A stretch of 64,000 nucleotides of DNA from Planctomycetaceae bacterium (GTDB lineage Bacteria; Planctomycetota; Planctomycetia; Planctomycetales; Planctomycetaceae). The notes beneath the pieces were generated by a model. It was not told where the DNA came from. It made no database searches and was given only the letters and a program-made list of their open reading frames with translations. The stretch is taken from the NCBI GenBank assembly GCA_021732975.1, contig JAKFWC010000019.1, positions 62,001-126,000 of the forward strand, read 5' to 3'. Made by a program: the position numbers and the translations under genes. Below are positions 52,630-63,786 of this stretch, piece after piece. Position 1 is the first letter of the stretch. The number at the start of each line of letters is the position of its first letter.

Positions 52630-53706
52630 ATGATCCGGATCGGTATCGTCGGCATCGGCTTTATGGGGTGGACCCATTTCGCGGCCAGCACCAAAATCAG
52701 CGAAGCGGGAAAACCAACCGGCTCCAAATTGAAAGGCGCCGCCGTCACCGCGATTTGTGCCCGCAGCCCCGAAAAGCTGTCAGGTGACTGGACATCAATT
52801 CAGGGAAACTTCGGCCCGCGCGGTCCGAAACTCGACCTGTCGAAAATCAGCGCTTACGACAACGTTAAAGAGATGCTCGCCGATCCAGATATCGACCTCA
52901 TTGATATCTGTCTGCCGAACGATCAGCACGAAGCAGTCGCCATCGCCGCGCTGCAGGCCGGGAAGCATGTGCTGGTCGAGAAGCCGATCGCGGTCGATCC
53001 GAAAGCCGCGGATCGGATGCTCGCCGCGGCGGCGAAGTCCGGCAAGCTGCTGATGGTCGGCCAGGTGCTGCCGTTCTTCCCGGAGTTTCAATTCGCCGCC
53101 GAATGTGTGTCGAATGGGAAGTACGGCAAACTCCTCGCGGTTCACATGCGGCGCGTGATTAGCCCACCAAAGTGGTCTGCGGAGATGTCTGACTTCCGCA
53201 AACTCGGCGGGTGGGGAATCGATCTCCACATTCACGACAACCATTTCATCCGGCTGACGTGCGGGCTACCGACACAGGTTTTCTCGCGCGGGCTGTTGCA
53301 GGACGGTTTCGTGAACCATGTCCACACGCAATATGTCTTTGACGACGCGGGGCCATCGGTTTCAGCCGTGAGCGGCGGCATTGCGGCACCGGGACTGGAC
53401 TTCGCCCACGGTTACGAACTCTTCTTCGAGAAGGCGACGGTGTTGTACTCCGCAGGGACCATCGGGGGGGCGTGGTGCGTTGATCGGCCGCTGTCGGTGA
53501 TCGCTGGCGGAAAGGTTACGACGCCGAAACTCAAGGGTGGAACCGAATGGTGCTCGGCGTTCACGGCGGAACTGCAAACCGCCGTGGATGCGGTGAAAAC
53601 CGGCCAGGCGGCACCGCTGCTGTCCGGCGAGTTGGCCCGCGACGCGCTCAAGATGTGCTGTGCCGAGGCGAAGAGCATTGCATCGGGGAAAGCGGTCAAG
53701 GTGTGA
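52630..53706 (+). CDS. Gfo/Idh/MocA family oxidoreductase
   Basis: A 358-residue NAD(P)-dependent oxidoreductase. The Rossmann site is IGIVGIGFMGWTH at residues 3-15. The family loop is VLVEKPIAVDPKAAD with the conserved EKP. The substrate-binding domain contains GGWGIDLHIHDNHFIRLTCG (the DxxxH-like catalytic region). The family acts on sugars, inositols or their acids, and planctomycetes carry large numbers of them. No neighbouring enzyme narrows the substrate. A start at ATG 52630 fits; no strong Shine-Dalgarno is visible apart from GGGGACC. Confidence 0.9.
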   Translation: MIRIGIVGIGFMGWTHFAASTKISEAGKPTGSKLKGAAVTAICARSPEKLSGDWTSIQGNFGPRGPKLDLSKISAYDNVKEMLADPDIDLIDICLPNDQHEAVAIAALQAGKHVLVEKPIAVDPKAADRMLAAAAKSGKLLMVGQVLPFFPEFQFAAECVSNGKYGKLLAVHMRRVISPPKWSAEMSDFRKLGGWGIDLHIHDNHFIRLTCGLPTQVFSRGLLQDGFVNHVHTQYVFDDAGPSVSAVSGGIAAPGLDFAHGYELFFEKATVLYSAGTIGGAWCVDRPLSVIAGGKVTTPKLKGGTEWCSAFTAELQTAVDAVKTGQAAPLLSGELARDALKMCCAEAKSIASGKAVKV

Positions 53707-53717
53707 AAGACGAGGAG

Positions 53718-53834
53718 GATTGGCAATTAGAAATTAGGAAATGAAAACTGCGAATTGACGGACTTGCCAACGGCGTTCGACGATGGCGCTCTTTCAATTT
53801 GCCCTTTTCAATTCCTATTTTCTAATTGCCAATC
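53718..53834. repeat. AT-rich long inverted repeat
   Basis: Arms of 23 bases (GATTGGCAATTAGAAATTAG... and its partner) at 53718-53740 and 53812-53834 match with one mismatch. The spacer is about 70 bases. The low GC is unlike the surroundings and suggests a MITE-like insertion or a terminator structure. Confidence 0.75.
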
Positions 53835-53869
53835 TCTTGATCCTGTGTTTTGTTGGGTGAGGTAAGAAA

Positions 53870-53900
53870 GAGACCTAGGGTTCAGAAACCCAGGGCTTCC
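53870..53900. repeat. Palindrome, family D
   Basis: AGACCTAGGGTTCAGAAACC core; the same type as the two hairpins at 1282-1360. It ends seven bases before the MBL gene start, so it could form a hairpin in that gene's 5' leader. Confidence 0.6.
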
Positions 53901-53907
53901 GGGGATC

Positions 53908-54747
53908 ATGTTACAGAATCTGCCCGTTCATTCGCTGCACCACAAGGGTCTCACGATCGAGGGGTACTCGCGCGCGGCGGTGCAGAGTTACTGGCGGATT
54001 CCGGAGCTCAAACTCGGCTTTGATCTTGGCGGCAGCCCGTGGGAATTCATGGGAACGCCGACGATTTTTATCACGCATGCCCACCTCGACCATATGGCTG
54101 CGCTGCCGGTGTTTGTGGCTCGGCGACGGATGATGAAGATGGAACCGCCGACGATTTACGTCCCGGCGGAAACGGTCGAATGGGTCGACAAATTGCTCAA
54201 AGTCTGGCAACGGCTCGACCGCGGACGGATGTTGTGCAACCTCATCGGCGTCGAACCGGGGCAGGAAATTGAACTGTCGCGCGAGCATGTGGTCGCCGTG
54301 TTCAAGACGACGCACACGGTGCCTTCGGTGGGGTACTGCGTCTGGCAGCGCCGCAAGAAGTTGAAGACGGAATACACGGGTCTCAGCGGCGATCAGATTC
54401 GCGACCTGCGGCTGTCGGGTGTCGATGTCACCGCGGAGTCCCGCACGCCGCTGGTGGCCTACACGGGGGACACGTCACCGCCGGGATTGGACGGTTATCC
54501 GCCGCTCTTTGATGCGCAGATTCTGCTCACCGAACTGACGTTCTTCCGCCCGGAACACCGCAAGGAAAAGATCCATAAGTTCGGCCACATGCACCTGGAC
54601 GATTTTCTGGACCGGGCCGAGAAGTTCAAGAACGAACTGATCATCGCCATGCACTTCAGCACGCGGTATCAAACGGACCAGATCGAACGGGCCGTGATGA
54701 AACGTATGCCCGCCATCCTGCGCGACCGCGTGAAGTTGTGGTTGTAA
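53908..54747 (+). CDS. MBL-fold hydrolase, RNase Z-like
   Basis: A 279-residue metallo-beta-lactamase fold protein. The metal motif is H57-A-H59-L-D61-H62 ([10 protein letters not shown]). Other metal ligands are in [19 protein letters not shown] and MHFSTRY (His at about residue 255). The layout, with FDLGGSPW and a GHMHLDD block, is of the RNase Z/elaC-like group, but the exosite arm of tRNase Z is not obvious. tRNA 3' processing is possible; other hydrolase roles cannot be ruled out. The start ATG 53908 follows CCGGGG. Confidence 0.88.
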   Translation: MLQNLPVHSLHHKGLTIEGYSRAAVQSYWRIPELKLGFDLGGSPWEFMGTPTIFITHAHLDHMAALPVFVARRRMMKMEPPTIYVPAETVEWVDKLLKVWQRLDRGRMLCNLIGVEPGQEIELSREHVVAVFKTTHTVPSVGYCVWQRRKKLKTEYTGLSGDQIRDLRLSGVDVTAESRTPLVAYTGDTSPPGLDGYPPLFDAQILLTELTFFRPEHRKEKIHKFGHMHLDDFLDRAEKFKNELIIAMHFSTRYQTDQIERAVMKRMPAILRDRVKLWL

Positions 54748-54753
54748 AAAAAT

Positions 54754-54827
54754 AACCACGAAACACGAGAAAAACTCAAAAGAGGATAAGAGATCCTCCC
54801 TTTGTGCTTTTCGTATGTTTCGTGGTT
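54754..54827. terminator. Inverted repeat between convergent genes
   Basis: AACCACGAAACA at 54754-54765 and TGTTTCGTGGTT at 54816-54827 are exact 12-bp arms; an inner GAGGAT/ATCCTC pair adds to the stem. Located between the MBL and ferredoxin genes. Confidence 0.6.
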
Positions 54828-54852
54828 CACGCTGTTTCTGCGGCGATCCGGT

Positions 54853-55140
54853 TTACTTGTGGATCGGCGGACCCATTGGGTCTTTGCGTTCGGTGATGAC
54901 CGGGCAGTTGGGCGACATTTCCGCGTTCAGAGCGGTGTAGTCGGCCCATTGTTCCGGCAGGTTGTCCTGGTGGAAGATCGCCGCGGGCGGGCATTCCGGC
55001 ACGCACGCTTCGCAGTCGATGCATTCATCCGGATGGATGAAGAGCATCGCTTCACCCTCGTAGAAACATTCGACCGGGCAAACGGTCACGCAATCGGTGT
55101 ACTTGCAGTTGAAACACGGTTCCGCGACGACGTGCGTCAT
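54853..55140 (-). CDS. fdxA: 7Fe ferredoxin (FdxA type)
   Basis: A 95-residue ferredoxin with C9, C12, C17, C21, C40, C43, C46 and C50. This spacing equals that of Azotobacter FdI, with C9, C17 and C50 for [3Fe-4S] and C21, C40, C43 and C46 for [4Fe-4S]; C12 is the free cysteine. The C-terminal 40 residues form the FdxA tail ([14 protein letters not shown]). It lies downstream of the GOGAT genes on the same strand, 226 bases from gltD, and might supply electrons, though gltD normally uses NADPH. ATG 55140 starts the conserved MTHVV sequence. Confidence 0.93.
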   Translation of the reverse strand: MTHVVAEPCFNCKYTDCVTVCPVECFYEGEAMLFIHPDECIDCEACVPECPPAAIFHQDNLPEQWADYTALNAEMSPNCPVITERKDPMGPPIHK

Positions 55141-55366
55141 GCCAACTCTCGCCTTGCTGAATAGCCCAAGGGACTGCTTTCGATGAAAACGGCCCACCAA
55201 AAGCACCATCTTGTCGAATCGGCAAAGTCCATGCAGACTTCCACCGACTTCCCGAATCGTAGTAGCCCCCCGCTGTATCGTCAAGCACGTTCCGGGGCTT
55301 CAACCGATTCCGTGGACTCCCACAATTGAGAATACCGCCGGACGTTACAAATTCTCCAGCAAGGAA

Positions 55367-56893
<1,527 letters not shown>

Positions 56894-56942
56894 GATGCAA
56901 TCAAAACCTCGTAGGGTGGGCTGTGCCCACCATCGCGTGATC

Positions 56943-57069
56943 CTCGTTCCCATGCTCTGCGTGGGAACGTCTGTTCTTTGACGCTCCGCGTCGTCTTCGT
57001 CTTAGTGTCGTCGTCCATGCGACGCAGAGCGTCGCGGCCGTGCGTTCCCACGCGGAGCGTGGGAACGAG
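56943..57069. repeat. Long inverted repeat, family G
   Basis: Arms of 27 bases (CTCGTTCCCATGCTCTGCGT... and CGTTCCCACGCGGAGCGTGG...) with two mismatches, at 56943-56969 and 57043-57069. The inner part holds further short palindromes. It is wedged between gltD and the Uma2 gene; a smaller palindrome (GGTGGGCTGTGCCCACC) precedes gltD. Confidence 0.7.
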
Positions 57070-57076
57070 TTAGCGG

Positions 57077-57763
57077 TTACGGTTTATCAGGCGTCGGAGC
57101 GTTTCCCTGAGCGCGGTCAAACCACGCCTGAATCGACAATTGAAAGCCGGGCAGGACGATACCGCCGTCAAGCGTGTCATTCCGATCAAGAATGCGGCAT
57201 TCCTTCGCGGAAGACCACACTTCGACCGTCATCAGTTCCGGCTCAACGATCCAGACCAGTTCGACCCCGGCGTCGAAGTATTCCTGACGTTTGCGTTCGA
57301 TCTCGCGATGCGTGTTAGTGCGGCTCAAGACTTCTACAGCAAGGTTGGGTACGACGCCACAGATGGGATCACGCGGAACACGATGATCCTCTGTGCGTTC
57401 CCAGCGGACGAACGATACATCGGGAACTCGCACATTACCGAGTTCCAAACGTGTTAGCGCTCCGTCACCGTTGGAATAGCCGATGGGATTGTTCTTCAGC
57501 CATTCCTCTAAAAAGACTGCGAGCATCAACCCCAGTCGACTTTCAAAATATCCCATAGCGCGATCCAAAAGGACGCCATCAACGAGTTCCGGTGTGGGGC
57601 GCGAGGCCGTAAGAACATCGTCCTCCGTCGCCGTGCCTGGTGCGGGATGCAAGCGAATGCGTGACAACGGCACGTCGCCGAGACGATGGACCAAATCGGC
57701 CAGCGTCTCAGTGGAATGTCGTGTCAGCGCTTCCGGGGGCGGTTCAAGGAGCGTGGTGGACAT
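57077..57763 (-). CDS. Uma2 family (DUF820) endonuclease-like protein
   Basis: A 228-residue protein of the Uma2 group, a PD-(D/E)XK nuclease fold expanded in cyanobacteria and planctomycetes. Family blocks: ELVDGVLLDRAMGYFES, VRVPDVSFVRWER with the PD motif, NLAVEVLSRTNTHREIERKRQEY with the E and K of the motif, and ELVWIVEPELMTVEVW. The biochemical role is unproven. It lies between gltB and gltD, 12 bases after the gltB stop, in the same direction. The C-terminal end (GNAPTPDKP) is eight bases from repeat G, so the gene and repeat may have entered together. Confidence 0.88.
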   Translation of the reverse strand: MSTTLLEPPPEALTRHSTETLADLVHRLGDVPLSRIRLHPAPGTATEDDVLTASRPTPELVDGVLLDRAMGYFESRLGLMLAVFLEEWLKNNPIGYSNGDGALTRLELGNVRVPDVSFVRWERTEDHRVPRDPICGVVPNLAVEVLSRTNTHREIERKRQEYFDAGVELVWIVEPELMTVEVWSSAKECRILDRNDTLDGGIVLPGFQLSIQAWFDRAQGNAPTPDKP

Positions 57764-57775
57764 GGCTCGGTTCTT

Positions 57776-60700
57776 TTACGGAGGGTTGCCGACGCCGGCA
57801 CCGGCGGGGCTGAGGTTGGCTTCGCGTTCGGCCTCTTTTTTTCGGTCGGCGAGCGCGCGCTTATAATCGATGGGCATCACTTTTTTGAATTGGCCAAGCG
57901 TCGTTTCCCACAGGTCGAGAATCCCCGCGGCGACGGCGGACCCGGTGTACTTGTGGTGCTTGGCGATCATCTCCCGGAGTTCGTCGATGTCCTCACTGTC
58001 TTCGACTTTCTCCAGGGCGACCATTTCGAGATTGCAGCGGCCGAGGAGTTCGTCGCGCGGATCCCAGACGTAGGCAATCCCGCCGGACATCCCCGCGGCA
58101 AAGTTGCGGCCGGTGGCTCCGAGGATGATCGCGCGGCCGCCGGTCATGTATTCGCAGCCGTGATCGCCCACGCCTTCGACCACCGTCCATGCCCCGGAGT
58201 TCCGCACGCAGAACCGTTCCGCCGCGCGACCCCGAAAGTACGCTTCTCCTTCGGTCGCACCGTAGAGACAGACGTTACCGACGAGGATGTTGTCTTCCGG
58301 TGTGAACGAGGCTTGCTTCGGCGGATAGATCACGATCCGACCGCCGGAGAGGCCCTTGCCGACGAAGTCGTTGGCATCCCCTTCCACTTCGATGGTGATC
58401 CCCTTCGCCATCCACGCTCCCAGGCTTTGCCCTGCGGAGCCCTTACAGCGAATGTGAATCGTATCGTGTGGCATTCCATGCTCGCCCCACTTCTTCGACA
58501 CTTCGTGGCTGAGCATCGTCCCCAGAGCGCGGTCGATGTTCTGCACTTCGATGTCGAGTTGCTTCGGCTCGCCGGTTTGGATCGCGTTCTGACATTCGCG
58601 GATCAGGTCGTTGTCGAGTTGATACTCCATGCCGTGTTGCTGGGCGATCTGGCAGTACGTTCCCACATTCGGATGCGGCTTGGTCGCCGGGGTGAGGACG
58701 CGTGACAGATCGATATGCTTCGTCTTCCAGTGCGTGACGGTCGGATCGAGTTCGAGCATGTCCGACCGGCCGACCATTTCGTTGATGGTGCGGAAGCCAA
58801 GTTGAGCCATGATCTCACGGGCATCTTCCGCGACCATGAAGAAGTAATTGATAAGGTGTTCCGGCATCCCGTTGAACAGCGCCCGCAGTTGCGGATCCTG
58901 CGTGGCGATGCCGACGGGACACGTGTTGAGATGGCACTTCCGCATCATGATGCAGCCGAGCGTGATCAGCGGCGCCGTCGAGAAACCGAACTCTTCGGCT
59001 CCGAGCAACGCCCCGATCACCACATCGCGACCGGTCTTGAGTTGGCCGTCGGTCTGCAAACGGACGCGGCTGCGAAGATCGTTCAGCACCAGCGTCTGAT
59101 GCGTTTCCGCAATGCCGAGTTCCCACGGTAAACCAGCGTGCTTGATGCTCGTCAACGGCGACGCCCCGGTTCCGCCGGAATCTCCTGCGATCAGGATATT
59201 ATCCGCGTGCCCCTTTGCCACCCCGGCGGCAATCGTGCCGACGCCGACTTCCGACACCAGCTTCACCGAGATGCGGGCCCGCGGGTTGCTGTTCTTCAGA
59301 TCGAAGATCAGTTGCGAGAGGTCTTCGATGGAGTAGATGTCGTGATGAGGCGGCGGGCTGATGAGACCCACGCCGGGCGTCGAATGCCGGGTCGCGGCGA
59401 TGACCTTATCCACCTTGTGGCCGGGCAGCTCGCCCCCTTCGCCGGGCTTGGCTCCCTGCGAGATTTTGATCTGCAACTCGTCTGCGTTGGTGAGATACCA
59501 ACTGGTGACGCCGAAGCGGCCGGACGCGACCTGCTTGATCGCGGACCGCTTGGAATCGCCGTTGGGAAGCGGCGCGAACCGCTTGTAATCTTCGCCCCCT
59601 TCGCCGGTGTTGCTCTTGCCGCCGAGGCGGTTCATGGCGATGGCAATCGTCTCGTGCGCTTCCGCCGAGATGCTGCCGTAGCTCATCGCGCCGGTGCAGA
59701 ACCGCTTGACGATCTCTTTCGCCGATTCGACTTCATCGAGCGGAATTGATTTGCCGGGCTTGAACCGCACCAGTCCGCGAAGATGGCATTCCCGCGCGAC
59801 TTGTTCATTGATCAGCTTGGCGAATTCCTTGTAAGAATTCTTGTCCCCCTGCCGTGCAGCCTTCTGGATGCTGGCGATTGTCTGCGGAATCCAGGCATGC
59901 TTTTCACCGCTGGACCGCCAGTGGAACAGGCCGAAGTTCGGCAACACCGGCAGCCGGGCTTCATCGCGGGTCGGGTAACCGAGTTCGTGTCGACGGAGCG
60001 TTTCTTCCGCGAGAATCTCGAAACCGACGCCGCGGATCCGGCTCGCAGTCCCACGGAAGCAGAGGTTGACGACTTCTTCGCTGAGGCCGACGGCTTCAAA
60101 GATCTGAGCACCCTTGTAGCTTTGCAGCGTGGAAATCCCCATCTTGGCCATCACCTTCAGGATGCCCTGCTTGGTGGCCTTGCGATACGCGGCAGTGATT
60201 TGCTCGTGGGTCCAGTCGCCCGGCAATTCGCCGTCATCCTGCACCTGCCACAGCGACTCAAAGGCGAGATACGGGTTGATCGCATCGGCCCCGTAACCGG
60301 TCAGCAAACAGAAGTGGTGGACTTCCCGCGCTTCCGCGGTTTCGACCACGATGCCGATCCGCGTCCGTTCTTCATTGCGGACGAGATGATGATGCACGGC
60401 TCCCGTTGCCAGCAGCGCACTCACCGGCAATCGATCCGGACGGGTCGCGCGATCGGATAGAATCAACAGCGCATAACCATCGGCGATGGCCTGTCGGGCT
60501 TCTGCACAGATCCGCTCCAGGGCGGGTTGCAGCCCCTTCGTTCCTTCCGCTTTCGGATAGGTGATGTCGATGGTCTTCGTCCGCCAGTTGCGGTAATCCA
60601 GCTCCTTCAGTGAGGCGAGTTCTTCGTTGGTGAGAATCGGATGCGGGACGACCAGGCGATGGCATTGCCCCGCCGTCGTTTCCAGCAGGTTGCCTTCGGG

Positions 60701-62392
60701 GCCGATGTAGCACTCCAGCGACATGATGACTTCTTCCCGCGTCGAATCGATCGCGGGGTTCGTCACCTGGGCGAAGAGTTGCTTGAAGTAATCGTAGATC
60801 GGCCGCGGCTGATCGCTCATGCACGCCAGCGCCGAGTCATCCCCCATCGACCCGATCGGATCCTTCTTGGTGGTGATCATCGGAATCAGCATGAATTGCA
60901 ACGATTCCGTGGTGTAACCGAATGACTGCATATGCGCGAGCAGATCATCACCGACCATCCGCGGCGGCGCTTCCACTTGCGGGAGCTCGCTCAATTGCAG
61001 GCGCTGATCCTTGAGCCATTGGGCATAGGGCCGCCGGGTCGCAAAGTCCTTCTTGAGTTCTTCGTCGGGAATAAGCCGCCCTTGCTCGAAGTCGACGAGG
61101 AACATCTTGCCGGGCTGCAGCCGTCCCTTCAGTTTGACGTTCTTGGGATCGATTTCGAGCACGCCGACTTCGCTGGCCATCACCACGCGGTCATCGTGAG
61201 TGACGTAGTACCGGCTGGGGCGCAGGCCATTGCGGTCGAGCGTCGCGCCGATGACATTGCCGTCGGTGAAGCTGACCGATGCCGGGCCGTCCCACGGTTC
61301 CTGCAGCGCGGAGTGATACTCGTAAAAGGCCCGCTTATCTTCGGGCATCGATTCGTGGTTCTGCCACGCTTCGGGCACCATCATCATCACGGCTTCGGGA
61401 AGGCTGCGACCGCTGAGGACCAGCAATTCGAGGGCGTTATCGAAATTTCCCGAGTCGCTGCAATGGGGTTCGATGATTGGGAAGAGCTTCGACAATTCGT
61501 CGCCAAAGAGTTCCGACTTCATCATCCCCTGGCGGGCGTACATCCAGTTGGCGTTGCCGCGAACCGTATTGATTTCGCCGTTATGGGCCATGTACCGCTG
61601 CGGATGAGCGCGGTCCCAACTCGGGAACGTATTGGTGCTGAACCGCGAGTGGACCATCGCCAGATGGCTGGTGTAGTCCTCTTGTTGCAGGTCCGGGAAG
61701 AACGGCCGCACTTGCTCGGGGGTGAGCATTCCCTTGTAAATCAGCACGCGGCTCGACAACGAGCAACAGTAGAACATCAGCGCTTGCGGCAGATTCCCTT
61801 CGCGCAACCGGTGACTGGCCCGCTTACGGATCATGTAGAGTTGTCGATCGAATTCCTGTTGATCGATTCCCGGCGCGGCAGCGACGAAAACCTGCTCGAA
61901 GGCGGGCATCGCCGCCCGGGCGGACGGTCCAATATCCGCCAAACCGGGTTCATGCGGTACCTTGCGCCAGCCGATCATCGACTGACCCTGCTCGGCGACG
62001 AGGCGGTTAAATTCGTCTTTGCAGATCGCCCGTTGTTCGGGATCAGTCGGCAAAAACACGAGACCGACGCCGTACTTTCCCGGCGCGGGCAACTGCACGC
62101 CCCACTCGGCATTGGCAATGCGGGCCATGAATTCATGCGGCAGCGCCGTGAGAATTCCCGCGCCGTCGCCGGTATTGGCTTCGCAGCCGCACGCCCCGCG
62201 GTGGGACATGTGCCGGAGCATCCGCAGCGCGTCTTCGAGAATCTGATGCGACCGCTGCCCTTTAATATGGGCCACAAAACCGACGCCGCAGTTGTCGTGC
62301 TCGTTGGCGGGATCGTACAGACCCTGCGCCTTCGGCGTGCCATCGGAATGAAACAGTTCCGGGTTGCGGGTGAAGAGGGGGGTATCGGTCAT
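57776..62392 (-). CDS. gltB: Glutamate synthase large subunit
   Basis: A 1538-residue enzyme that makes two glutamates from glutamine and 2-oxoglutarate. The amidotransferase nucleophile is C35 in HDNCGVGFV, so an N-terminal propeptide of 34 residues is removed. The FMN/synthase domain is in the middle, with GEGGEDYKRF. The [3Fe-4S] site is LGCIMMRKCHLNTCPVG. The C-terminal beta-helix (GTATEGEAYFRGRAAERF-like) is complete. The length is normal. It lies 68 bases after a LysR gene, which may be its activator. Confidence 0.97.
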   Translation of the reverse strand: MTDTPLFTRNPELFHSDGTPKAQGLYDPANEHDNCGVGFVAHIKGQRSHQILEDALRMLRHMSHRGACGCEANTGDGAGILTALPHEFMARIANAEWGVQLPAPGKYGVGLVFLPTDPEQRAICKDEFNRLVAEQGQSMIGWRKVPHEPGLADIGPSARAAMPAFEQVFVAAAPGIDQQEFDRQLYMIRKRASHRLREGNLPQALMFYCCSLSSRVLIYKGMLTPEQVRPFFPDLQQEDYTSHLAMVHSRFSTNTFPSWDRAHPQRYMAHNGEINTVRGNANWMYARQGMMKSELFGDELSKLFPIIEPHCSDSGNFDNALELLVLSGRSLPEAVMMMVPEAWQNHESMPEDKRAFYEYHSALQEPWDGPASVSFTDGNVIGATLDRNGLRPSRYYVTHDDRVVMASEVGVLEIDPKNVKLKGRLQPGKMFLVDFEQGRLIPDEELKKDFATRRPYAQWLKDQRLQLSELPQVEAPPRMVGDDLLAHMQSFGYTTESLQFMLIPMITTKKDPIGSMGDDSALACMSDQPRPIYDYFKQLFAQVTNPAIDSTREEVIMSLECYIGPEGNLLETTAGQCHRLVVPHPILTNEELASLKELDYRNWRTKTIDITYPKAEGTKGLQPALERICAEARQAIADGYALLILSDRATRPDRLPVSALLATGAVHHHLVRNEERTRIGIVVETAEAREVHHFCLLTGYGADAINPYLAFESLWQVQDDGELPGDWTHEQITAAYRKATKQGILKVMAKMGISTLQSYKGAQIFEAVGLSEEVVNLCFRGTASRIRGVGFEILAEETLRRHELGYPTRDEARLPVLPNFGLFHWRSSGEKHAWIPQTIASIQKAARQGDKNSYKEFAKLINEQVARECHLRGLVRFKPGKSIPLDEVESAKEIVKRFCTGAMSYGSISAEAHETIAIAMNRLGGKSNTGEGGEDYKRFAPLPNGDSKRSAIKQVASGRFGVTSWYLTNADELQIKISQGAKPGEGGELPGHKVDKVIAATRHSTPGVGLISPPPHHDIYSIEDLSQLIFDLKNSNPRARISVKLVSEVGVGTIAAGVAKGHADNILIAGDSGGTGASPLTSIKHAGLPWELGIAETHQTLVLNDLRSRVRLQTDGQLKTGRDVVIGALLGAEEFGFSTAPLITLGCIMMRKCHLNTCPVGIATQDPQLRALFNGMPEHLINYFFMVAEDAREIMAQLGFRTINEMVGRSDMLELDPTVTHWKTKHIDLSRVLTPATKPHPNVGTYCQIAQQHGMEYQLDNDLIRECQNAIQTGEPKQLDIEVQNIDRALGTMLSHEVSKKWGEHGMPHDTIHIRCKGSAGQSLGAWMAKGITIEVEGDANDFVGKGLSGGRIVIYPPKQASFTPEDNILVGNVCLYGATEGEAYFRGRAAERFCVRNSGAWTVVEGVGDHGCEYMTGGRAIILGATGRNFAAGMSGGIAYVWDPRDELLGRCNLEMVALEKVEDSEDIDELREMIAKHHKYTGSAVAAGILDLWETTLGQFKKVMPIDYKRALADRKKEAEREANLSPAGAGVGNPP

Positions 62393-62460
62393 ACTTCAGC
62401 ACTCATTTCGGAGAAACAGAACCTGACGACAGTTGTCGAAAGTTCACAGGAGACATTTGA

Positions 62461-63420
62461 CTAAGTGTTCGCAACGGCGGCGGCTGCAGACGGCGATTTT
62501 TTTGCCGCCGGGGGCGTCGCTTTTGGACGGAAAAACGATTCCGGAGGTTCGTGCAGCAATTCCAGAAATCGCTGTACCGCCGTCGTTGGAGAGTTGTGCC
62601 GCTTGTGGATGATTCCGAGCGGACGAATCCAGCGAACATCGTCGAGCTTCAGCATCCGCAGCGAGCCAATTTCCATTTCTCGGCGGACCGAAGAAATCGG
62701 GAGCAAGGCGATTCCGCAGCCGATTTCCACCGCGCGTTTGATGGTTTCAATGTTATCAAATTCGTGGACGACATCGACGGAGACCTTGGCCTGCCGTAGC
62801 CAACGGTCCATTTCGGCGCGGATTTGCAATTCGTGTGTAAAAGTAACTAGCGATTCGCCGTCCAATTCCGCTGCAACCATCGACTTGCGCGCGGCCAAAC
62901 GATGCTGTGGCGAAACGACAACGACCATTTCCTGCTCCTGCCAGGGAATGCAGGTGAGGTCGGCCCGCCTCGGAGGAAACGAGATCAGTCCGAGATCGGC
63001 TTCATCATTGACGACGCGCTCGAGCACGGCGTCCGGATGAAGGTACCGCAGCTCTAAAGCGGCGTCGGGATAGAGGTGCTCGAACTGCTTCACATAGCAG
63101 TCCATCTGCAACAACCCGACGGAATAAATCGCCGCGACACGGACCGGCCCGGTGACCTGATCACGCACTTGCAAGACCCGATCTTCCAATCGGCGATAGC
63201 TCTCTAACAACTCCCGGCAACCCGTGTAATACGTTTGTCCAGAAGGAGTTAACTCCAGTGGCCGTTTCTCCCGATTGATCAGTTCCAGTCCGAGATGTTT
63301 CTCGATGGCCTTGACCGTTTCGCTGGCCACCGGCTGTGAAACCCCGATCGCCTTCGCCGCTCGGGAAAAGCTGCGCAGGCTCGCGACTTCACAGAAGAGT
63401 TCCAGATCGCGAAGATCCAT
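62461..63420 (-). CDS. LysR-family transcriptional regulator
   Basis: A 319-residue regulator. The winged HTH fills residues 1-60 (DLELFCEVASLRSFSRAAKAIGVSQPVASETVKAIEKHLG). The effector domain begins near 88 (GPVRVAAIYSVGLLQMDCYVKQF). The C-terminal tail (RPKATPPAAKKSPSAAAAVANT) is low complexity. It is transcribed in the same direction as gltB, directly upstream, an arrangement that differs from the divergent one usual for LysR genes. A nitrogen- or sulfur-related effector is possible but not shown. Confidence 0.9.
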   Translation of the reverse strand: MDLRDLELFCEVASLRSFSRAAKAIGVSQPVASETVKAIEKHLGLELINREKRPLELTPSGQTYYTGCRELLESYRRLEDRVLQVRDQVTGPVRVAAIYSVGLLQMDCYVKQFEHLYPDAALELRYLHPDAVLERVVNDEADLGLISFPPRRADLTCIPWQEQEMVVVVSPQHRLAARKSMVAAELDGESLVTFTHELQIRAEMDRWLRQAKVSVDVVHEFDNIETIKRAVEIGCGIALLPISSVRREMEIGSLRMLKLDDVRWIRPLGIIHKRHNSPTTAVQRFLELLHEPPESFFRPKATPPAAKKSPSAAAAVANT

Positions 63421-63432
63421 AGGTCAATACTT

Positions 63433-63447
63433 ATTGTTTCGGGCAAT
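63433..63447. promoter_or_regulatory. Candidate LysR T-N11-A box
   Basis: ATTG-TTTCGGG-CAAT is a dyad containing T-N11-A, located 13 bases upstream of the LysR start. It could be an autoregulatory site. By inspection only. Confidence 0.35.
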
Positions 63448-63786
63448 ACGGGGGGTGGATGATTATCGCCCCAGCGAAAAGAAGAGTTTAGGATTGGCAG
63501 ATAGAATAAGTCAACTGAATTTGCGTTTTCCGATGGGCGGCATCGTGATTCCTGGCCCGGTGCGCAAGCGATAGGCGAGGTTTGCCAGCGACTGCGACTC
63601 GATCACAGGATTCTTCCGCAACTCGGATGCCATCGCTTTTGCGCCGTACGGGGCTGAAGACGCGGTCGGACTTCTATAGAATTCATTGGTCCATTCTACA
63701 GAATCCCTTGCGGGGCCGAACGCCGAGGGTTATCCTCAGGATGTGCTAAGAAGTGGTGTCTTTCTTCTTCGATCAGGCCGCAAGTG
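63448..63786. other. Intergenic region between LysR and GntR genes
   Basis: No gene seen. An imperfect dyad at about 63677-63703 (TAGAATTCATTGGTCCATTC) might be an operator for the downstream GntR gene, whose family binds sites of the type GGT-N-ACC, but the match is weak. Confidence 0.35.

Noticed and set aside
51990..52748. 252-aa minus-strand frame over csrA and the Gfo/Idh/MocA start
   Set aside because: Different frame from csrA, Pro/Arg-rich and overlapping two supported genes.
53908..54747. Assigning the MBL gene as rnz
   Set aside because: The zinc motif fits the broad group, but the tRNase Z exosite was not seen, so no symbol is given.
60932..62464. 510-aa plus-strand frame opposite gltB
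   Set aside because: Antisense shadow with no motif; it also spans the gltB start and upstream region.
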